Shown here one piece after another: positions 57,760 through 64,000 of a stretch of DNA of 64,000 nt. Each line of letters starts with the position of its first letter. Position 1 is the first letter of the stretch. Source of the DNA: Mugil cephalus (lineage: Eukaryota > Chordata > Actinopteri > Mugiliformes > Mugilidae); assembly GCF_022458985.1 (NCBI RefSeq), contig NC_061776.1, positions 1,334,575-1,398,574 on the forward strand. Reading direction: 5' to 3'. Below the pieces are notes generated by a model, which saw nothing but the letters and a program-made list of their open reading frames with translations, was not told the DNA's origin and did no database searches. Position numbers and translations under genes: made by a program.

Positions 57760-59439
57760 TTAATAACTCCACTGAAAACCGAGTGGATTCTCTCCTTTCT
57801 CTACTTTAGCCATTAACTCTGATTTTTTCTGATTTTTCATCTTCATCTGAGACTGAATTTGTTTCTTCCAGCCTGGTTTGGCCTCAGCTTTCTCTCCTTC
57901 AATCAACATGTCAATGTACTCTGGAGTGGACAGAGGGTTTGGTTTCAGTTCTATCTCTTTCAGTCTGTTCAGACATCTACCAGATTCCTTTATCAGATTC
58001 ATCACCTCATCCTGGATACAATCATATACAGTCTTCAGTTTTACAATCAATGTCTGAACAGGTTTCTTAGCGTCTGTGGCTTTAAGATATTTTTCCTTCA
58101 GCTCTTTCACAGTTCGTTTTTCTTTAACTTCTTTATACTCCCATCTGAACTTCTGATTAAAATGTACATTCCAGTAACATTTGCCTGGACACTGAGTACA
58201 GTATCCATCTGGTCCTATTGCTACACAGCCTGATTTATCACTATCATCTGGTATAGGACAAGGGTAGTGACAGGTGAAATGACATGTCTGACAGTTGGTG
58301 ATGAAGTTTCCAGAACCAGAAATGTCCTGTTTAAAAGGCTTTGTGACAGTCAATTCTAACTCAAAGTTCTCATTTCTGTTGATCTCTGCCTCAATCTCTT
58401 TCAGTTTTTCTTTTGTCTCTTTCATTTCCTCCTTCTTGGCGAAACCAACTTTAACCTTCACCTGCAGATTTTCAACTGAAATCTGGAGCTGTTGTCTTTC
58501 TCCGAGGACCTCCTTTGTCAGTGTCAAACTTTTAGTTTCTGCTTGATTCAAAGCACCAAAAAACTTCATGCTTTTTGTCCCCATGACCCAAAACATCTGA
58601 TCAAATCCTCCATCATCATCATCATCATCATCACCTCCACTCACGCTGTGAGCTGCAGATTTGTTGTCTGCAAACAAAGCTGAATTACTGAATTTGAAGT
58701 GAAGTGGCAGCCCGTTCTCAGTTTTAGGACATGGAACACCTGCAGCACTGATCGCCTCTAGAACTGGAGGCTGTTTGCCGTCTGTAAATGTGACCAGAAC
58801 TCTGATGTTTTCTGCCACATCTTTGCCAAAGATTGAGAGCACTGAGTCAAACACATATTTCTTTGTTGGTGTGAGTCGTGCTAAAGCAGCCTGAGTTACA
58901 ACACACACTACATCAATTTCAGTGACACCATGTTCAGAAGAGAATAGATTACGTATCTGCTCTGTGATCTCTCTGTCTCTTTCTATTCCTCTGGTGTCTC
59001 CAAACCCTGGAGTGTCCACAATGGTCAGAGAATAGGGGATGTTAAACCCCTCCTGGTGGTTGATTCTGTACACAGTGACTTCAGGGGTCTGACTGTGAAC
59101 CTGAGATTGTGACTGATCCTCATGAACTAACTTAAACCTAAATGAGTCCTCCCATTTAACACCTAGAATGTAATTGATCATCCCATTGATGAGAGTTGAC
59201 TTCCCAGCACCGGTTGCTCCAACAACCATTATGGTACGACTTTGTTTTGGGACATCTTCCCCAAAACTGAACCATCTGCAACCATCTACACTGGTTCGTT
59301 GTTCTTTCAGGGGAATCTTATAAACAGAGAGAGGTCCTTCCTCAGATTTCAACAGAATGCTTTTTACTTTAACAACATCTGCAAGTCTTTTACATTTCTT
59401 ATCTGATAAGCTTAGATATTGTAAAACTGCAGAAGTCAT
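57760..59439 (-). CDS. Teleost P-loop GTPase with a cysteine-rich module (immune-cluster type)
   Basis: One exon encodes 559 residues. The Walker A motif GATGAGKST is at 74-82 and the G3 motif DTPG at 142-145; TFTD (217-220) is the probable G4 equivalent. An acidic run of seven Asp (270-276) is coded by a TCA/ATC simple repeat. A coiled coil spans about 300-360, followed by eight cysteines in 383-421 (CxxC...C...C..CxxC...C), a likely zinc-binding module, and a basic C-terminus. I know this protein type from teleost genomes, where such genes form arrays with SNTX-like genes; it is related to AIG1/septin-like GTPases but its function is not established. The start is the first ATG after an acceptor at 59575 (tttctttacacAG). 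A noncoding first exon at about 60869 is duplicated at the SNTX-like gene. Confidence 0.85.
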   Translation of the reverse strand: MTSAVLQYLSLSDKKCKRLADVVKVKSILLKSEEGPLSVYKIPLKEQRTSVDGCRWFSFGEDVPKQSRTIMVVGATGAGKSTLINGMINYILGVKWEDSFRFKLVHEDQSQSQVHSQTPEVTVYRINHQEGFNIPYSLTIVDTPGFGDTRGIERDREITEQIRNLFSSEHGVTEIDVVCVVTQAALARLTPTKKYVFDSVLSIFGKDVAENIRVLVTFTDGKQPPVLEAISAAGVPCPKTENGLPLHFKFSNSALFADNKSAAHSVSGGDDDDDDDGGFDQMFWVMGTKSMKFFGALNQAETKSLTLTKEVLGERQQLQISVENLQVKVKVGFAKKEEMKETKEKLKEIEAEINRNENFELELTVTKPFKQDISGSGNFITNCQTCHFTCHYPCPIPDDSDKSGCVAIGPDGYCTQCPGKCYWNVHFNQKFRWEYKEVKEKRTVKELKEKYLKATDAKKPVQTLIVKLKTVYDCIQDEVMNLIKESGRCLNRLKEIELKPNPLSTPEYIDMLIEGEKAEAKPGWKKQIQSQMKMKNQKKSELMAKVEKGENPLGFQWSY

Positions 59440-60062
59440 TGTGATACAATTAAGAATTCCACCAACACTATGGAGAGTTATTTGTAATGAGACAACAAAC
59501 TCTTCATGGTCAGAGAAGATCGTCCATCCTCATGATGAGCGTTGACTCTATGACTGTGAACTTCTTTTCTGAATCTGTGTAAAGAAAAATCAGAAAACAA
59601 GAGATCATAACCACAGCTCCAGTCACCATGACACTACACAGCTGTTACTAGTCAGTGGTTTGTCCACAAATAAGAAACAAGAAACACACCAAGCAGAATG
59701 ATTCCCCATTCATTTTATAATATTAACTGCTGGTAGTTGATTTCTCTGATGATATAATCATGTTTTGTTTGTGTCACACCAAGCATTACAAGAATAAATG
59801 TGTTCCTGATGTCCGAATATGTATACAGTCTCATAAAACAATTTAAGTGATTCAGAAAACAACACAAATTATGACAGTCTTTATTCTATCCAGCTGTATG
59901 ACAGTCCATCTTTTTATAAGAAAGAATTATGACCAATTAATTTCCCTGATGGATCATCAAAGTCTGTCTACGTCTACAGCTACGTGTTTCATTTGTTAAC
60001 TGCTATCAAGAAGTACAACTCTCCTTTGTAATATACCTGAGAGAAGATGAAAGATTCGTGAA

Positions 60063-60260
60063 CTTCTAGTCAAGTCAAGTCAATGTCAATTCTGACATGC
60101 GCAACACAATACAGGATTGAAATTACCATCCTCAAAGGCTACGATGCAGAAACTAAACAAAAAATGTAAACAAGAAATGTGCAAACGTTGAGAATATATA
60201 TAAATATATATAAAATATATCCTGCATATCGACACACTGATAATGTAGTGGGTTGGCCTG
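60063..60260. repeat. Short interspersed repeat-like sequence
   Basis: 'agtcaagtcaagtcaatgtca' and 'gtaaacaagaaatgtgcaaac' resemble the A-rich 3' flank of fish LINEs. It lies within the presumed first intron of the GTPase gene. Class uncertain. Confidence 0.35.
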
Positions 60261-60799
60261 GAAAGAAAATGCTGAATTTTTGTCCAAGTCCACCTCTGCT
60301 CTACATATTACTTACATGGAAGATTCACACGGATTAAGATCACAGATGACCTCCGTGATTATTACAAATTACCGGAGCTCCCCTGATAAAACTAGTCCAC
60401 TCCTTGATCAGAATTAGAATAAGAATGTCCTGGAATCAGTCCTGAGATAAGCCTCCTTGCTGAGGAATTTTAGGCCAAGGTAGGAGCTAAGTGAGAGCAT
60501 ACTCAGAATATTTAGTAATATGGACCGTCTCTCTAAGACCTTCTCACTTCTTTCTTTTAACTTCACTCGTGTGAACAGAAATACACTTTGTCAGGAAGCA
60601 GGAAGCTAAAGCGTTCTGAGAGGTAACAACGGTTAACAGTTGTGATACATCCTGAAACACTGATGAAGAGATGATGTAGAACAGACTAATGGAACTGGAT
60701 CAGAAGTGTCTCAGAGACAGACATGACGTCAACAGCATGAGGACGTGACCATGACTAGATGTAATCATTAAAATACAGACATGATGATAAAGAAGAGAA

Positions 60800-61640
60800 G
60801 AGGCCCCTCCAGCCACCGAGACATTAGCTGAGTTATGAAAAGTAGTAAAAACATAATCTGTCACTTACTTCATATGTCTTCCGCAGATGGACACATTACT
60901 GTGGGAGTGAAGAGTCCAGTGTGACGTCCACTGATGTCTTCTGTGTTAACAACAAAAACCAGGAATCATATTGACAGTAGAATTTAGACGGTGTCACAGT
61001 TCAGTCACTTCTCTCCACCACTCCTCATCCATCCAGACCAACGTATACTCTTTAAATCACACTCACTCTTCCAGATTTATGTTTTTTCCTGAGATTTTCC
61101 AGTATTCGTCTGCCTGACTGGTTCACTTCCCTCTCTTCCTCACTTCACACTCACTCACTCCTCCTTTCTTTATCTACAGTTCATAGGTCTTTGAACAGTG
61201 TAATATGATCCAACAGCCAGTTGATTAATCATCTCAGGGTCGGTAATAACTGCAGGTGTATACAGCCACATCAGGCACCACATACATGGTTAAACCACAT
61301 AGTTATCTTAATGATTAGTTAAATGAACTGCTCAGAACCTGCTCAGTATAAATGATCTACTTGAGAAACAGAAACTGAAGACACAGACTTTTATGTTTTT
61401 ACGTATGGCAAATCAGATTTAATGTCTTTACAGTTATTGAGGCCATTTCCCCGAAACCTTCCCCTGTTAACCTGAAAGTTTCATCTCTTCTTCCCTCTGA
61501 CCAACAATAAATACCTGGAGGTGTGTCTATCTCAGGGAGGATATAACATCTGAAACAACAGCACTCGCCCAGAGGATCACACATATTTATAATGTAAGTG
61601 CACACAGTTTTTGTTCCAGCTGTATACACCAGTTCTTTTC
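60800..61640 (-). promoter_or_regulatory. Noncoding first exon and promoter of the GTPase gene (second copy of the duplicated module)
   Basis: 60800-60960 is about 90% identical by eye to 53300-53470, including the donor ATGAA|GTAAGTGA (exon end 60869). Upstream, 61440-61490 and 61590-61635 match 53578-53620 and 53690-53735. The interferon-type element is changed to GAAAGTTTCA (61474-61483), with only half-sites remaining. A block at 61293-61394 matches 53189-53287, which lies on the other side of the exon in the first copy, so there has been a rearrangement. Confidence 0.6.
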
Positions 61641-61900
61641 AATTCAATTCAATTCAGTTACACAAAAACGATGAAACCTCCAGAGCAGCCTGAGGACGAC
61701 TCCCTTTAACAGGAAGAAACCTTGAACAGAACCAGCTCATATGGAGGAACCATCTGCTGAAGACCAGCCGGGTAGAAACAGAGAGGGGGGACACAGCGGT
61801 TAGTAGTGAAAAGTTAATTATAAGACATTAGAGGACAGAAGCTTGGTGCCAGAGAAGAGAGAGTAGAGGACATGTCCTCAGTGCGTTGTCCCCCAGCAGC
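61630..61900 (-). mobile_element. L2-type LINE 3' end, reverse orientation
   Basis: It begins with aattc pentamers and contains the reverse complement of 36580-37260 in condensed form (the CCAGAGCAGCCTGAGG block, the GGAGGAACCATCTGCTGAAG block, GGACATGTCCTCAGTGC). It is 5'-truncated right where the SNTX-like exon remnant starts. Confidence 0.85.
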
Positions 61901-61934
61901 CTTTATGATTGCTGCAGAGACTCACTCGTCCCTG
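61900..61934 (+). pseudogene. Remnant of an SNTX-like exon 1 on the plus strand
   Basis: 35 bases match the end of the SNTX-like exon 1 (minus 50354-50320) with about four differences, including the splice donor CCTG|GTAAGA. The L2 3' fragment replaces everything upstream. The following 170 bases stay open (to 62110) but have no family match. The orientation is opposite to the intact SNTX-like gene. Confidence 0.65.
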
Positions 61935-63360
61935 GTAAGAGCTCACATGTGAACTTTGCTTCTTTGTGGATTAAACCAGAAGAAAACATAAATATTGACA
62001 CTGTAAACCTGTGGGATTCTGGTCTATTCATGTCTGTCTATGAAATATTAGACCCAGACTGTGACACTGACGAAGAACAAATGTTCTCCATTTGTTTTGA
62101 TCATCAAAAATAATTCAAATCAAAACTTATATCAATCTACCCATCACTTAGAGTTCCTCCAATGGCAAAACAGCAGCAGTTAAGAGCTGGAAAAGCGTCA
62201 TGAAGCAGGAAACCCATTCTTTGTTGATGTCCATGTTTTCTGGACACAGAGAGTCATGATCTCCAAATGACCCTGGACAAAGTATTAGATATTTAATAAT
62301 GTAATAATACTAATAACAGCATTTTATTCAAGATTAGGTTCATTTGTCCAGTTAGATCTCAGCCTGTGAAAATAAGGCATTGTATGTAAAATGGTTTCAA
62401 TTCTGAAACCCTTTCACCAAATTAACCCTTACATACTTACACATATTTTGTACCTTCATAGTATGGTGCGGTGTTGTATCAAATAGGAAACCTTTTTCAA
62501 AGAAAGCCCCTGGCAGTTGTTCAATTCAGCCTGGTGGAGTCTTCTCTTTGGTGTCTCGAAGAAATCGGAGTCAGGAGTCGGTATTCAGAGCTTCAGAGTG
62601 ATCTTTATTATAAGGAGAGCAACATTACCGTGCACACAAAGTACACCACAATCCTGCTCTGAGGTGTAAAGGTCTTTGTTTTCATCTTTTATACTACATT
62701 TAGGGCACACCTTTATACCAGCCCCTCATTAACCAGTTACACCATTAGAAACTGTCATCGTCACTGTTGGGGGGCTCGTGACCTTGGCTGGTGATCTCAT
62801 TTGGTGATCTCATCTTTTGTGCCACCTGCCAAGGCTATGTGGCTTTGGGAGCCTAGTGCTCATTCTTCTGCACCAACAGGATTTACTACTACCTACTACT
62901 ACCTTTTATTTATTTTCTTAAGGTCCATCCTAACTCACATTACACCAATAGCTTCAGAATTCCCATAGGCTACCAGTTTTGCAAACTCATCGTTTTACAC
63001 CCTTATTTTCTAATTCACTTCTTTTTTTTTTTTTTTAAATAATAAAGTTTATTACAAACAAACTGTGAATTTTACCAAGTGCAGTAAGTGCAAATATCTT
63101 TACATATTATGTGCCCTTACACACATGACCTTGTGAGGAATACAGTAGATTTACTTTTGGTTCCAGTGTTCTCCCTCTGTGTTCTAGTAGCATATACTTG
63201 GTGAAGGCTCATCATATCAAACATCATATTATAATCAAACTAATGACATTATAATCGAACATATCATTGTAATCAATGCAACATTGTAATCAAACATGAC
63301 GTCATTATCATTCTGCTTGCATTTTTCATTTATCTTCTTAGCACATCACAGATTTTAAAA
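61935..63360. other. Repeat-rich stretch without a supported gene
   Basis: 62500-62900 looks like a terminal repeat of some element ('tctttattata' followed by 'gagcaacattacc'), but no partner is seen. 63022-63055 has a T-run and AT-rich sequence. The segment 63190-63310 holds repeated 'cattataatcaaac'-like units. Confidence 0.4.
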
Positions 63361-63364
63361 TTAT

Positions 63365-63880
63365 ACTACACTGGGTCAAAATTGACCCAGACCAAGAATT
63401 TCCCTGTAGCAAGTATTTCCACAAAATGTTCAACTACAAACCTATTCAGGATGTTTAAATATTTTATTCCACTTTAAAAAATGAAGCAGTCTCAGGATCT
63501 GTACACTCCAGCCAGTATTAGAAGCCCCATGTAGGCGTGTAGGTCAATTACATCCATGGTCTCTCATTCCTGGCCATAACAATTAACCCCCTCCAGGTTT
63601 GTCATTTCAATGTTGATTTTTTCAATGGCTGGAGGAGCTGCTAAGTGGGAGATTGCCAGTCCTGTGGGCCCTGGAGTCATTTTCTGCTGCCATCCTGCCT
63701 GAACAGAATGTGGAAGTGACGACCAACAGATAACACTGTTTTTTGATATAAATGTCTGCACCTCTTCATCAGTCATCTTCATTGTTTTCCTGCTCTGACA
63801 CGTCCTCTAAATCAGAATCACACTCATCTTTGAAGAGCAGATCCAGGGCCTGTTGAACATTCAGCCCATACCTCCCTTTA
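63365..63880 (-). mobile_element. piggyBac-like transposase N-terminal fragment
   Basis: The minus strand, in broken frames, has 'QQALDLLFKDECDSDLEDV' (63860-63790), a 'SVQAGWQQKMTPGPTGLA' segment and 'IEMTNLEG' (about 63600), in the order seen at the N-terminus of piggyBac-type transposases. At 63371-63390 an imperfect palindrome (ctgggtcaaaattgacccag) resembles inverted repeats associated with such elements. Both ends are undefined. Confidence 0.4.
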
Positions 63881-64000
63881 TAATGTTGTGACCCCCACCA
63901 CCTCCCTCCCAACCCAAGATTCCCAGATTCTAATTTGTTACTTTCTACATTATTTTATTACATCACAGGTGCAGGTGCAGGTGCACATCTTGTGTCTGTG

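Overview
This is a stretch of a ray-finned fish (teleost) nuclear genome, most likely a percomorph. The evidence is GT-AG introns, typical vertebrate genes, teleost-type LINE and Tc1 debris, abundant CA/TATC microsatellites, and stonustoxin-like and P-loop GTPase immune-type genes. There is one 500-base run of N (48501-49000).

Layout. 1-4420 is a dead L1/Tx1-type LINE (minus strand) with a GC-rich tail. 4440-6340 holds LINE and Tc1 scraps. 6379-11120 is inhba (inhibin/activin beta A, minus strand, two coding exons) with a minisatellite in its intron and AP-1/CRE-like sites upstream. 11560-12140 is a LINE tail with a restriction-like endonuclease domain. 13680-32373 is amph (amphiphysin, plus strand), reconstructed here as 23 coding exons that all join in frame (1232 codons plus stop). 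Its introns carry minisatellites, telomere-like repeats and several transposon remnants. 33000-38900 is mostly LINE remnants, including a long L2-type copy. 39268-43187 (minus) is a two-exon secreted protein that resembles the fish secreted AID/APOBEC-like deaminases (SNAD) and ends in a very long repetitive tail. 43200-48300 is transposon debris. 48501-61940 is an immune-type cluster: a stonustoxin-family-like gene cut by the assembly gap (minus), a GTPase gene (minus), a duplicated 5' exon/promoter shared by the two, and a plus-strand remnant of a third exon 1. 62000-64000 is repeat-rich with a piggyBac-like fragment.

Most notable are: (1) amph has a 1668-base symmetric exon encoding 15 perfect-length 15-residue repeats carrying DPF motifs, an Eps15-like AP2-binding array inside amphiphysin; (2) the deaminase-like protein has HAK where the catalytic HAE is expected, followed by an E/N/G-rich block and then an R/G-rich block of about 500 residues in total; (3) the stonustoxin-like and GTPase genes share a duplicated noncoding first exon with a conserved splice donor, and an interferon-response-type element lies just upstream. 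inhba and amph, which lie megabases apart on human chromosome 7p, are head to head here with about 3.2 kb between their start codons.

All family assignments come from reading motifs and from memory of the families; no database search was run.
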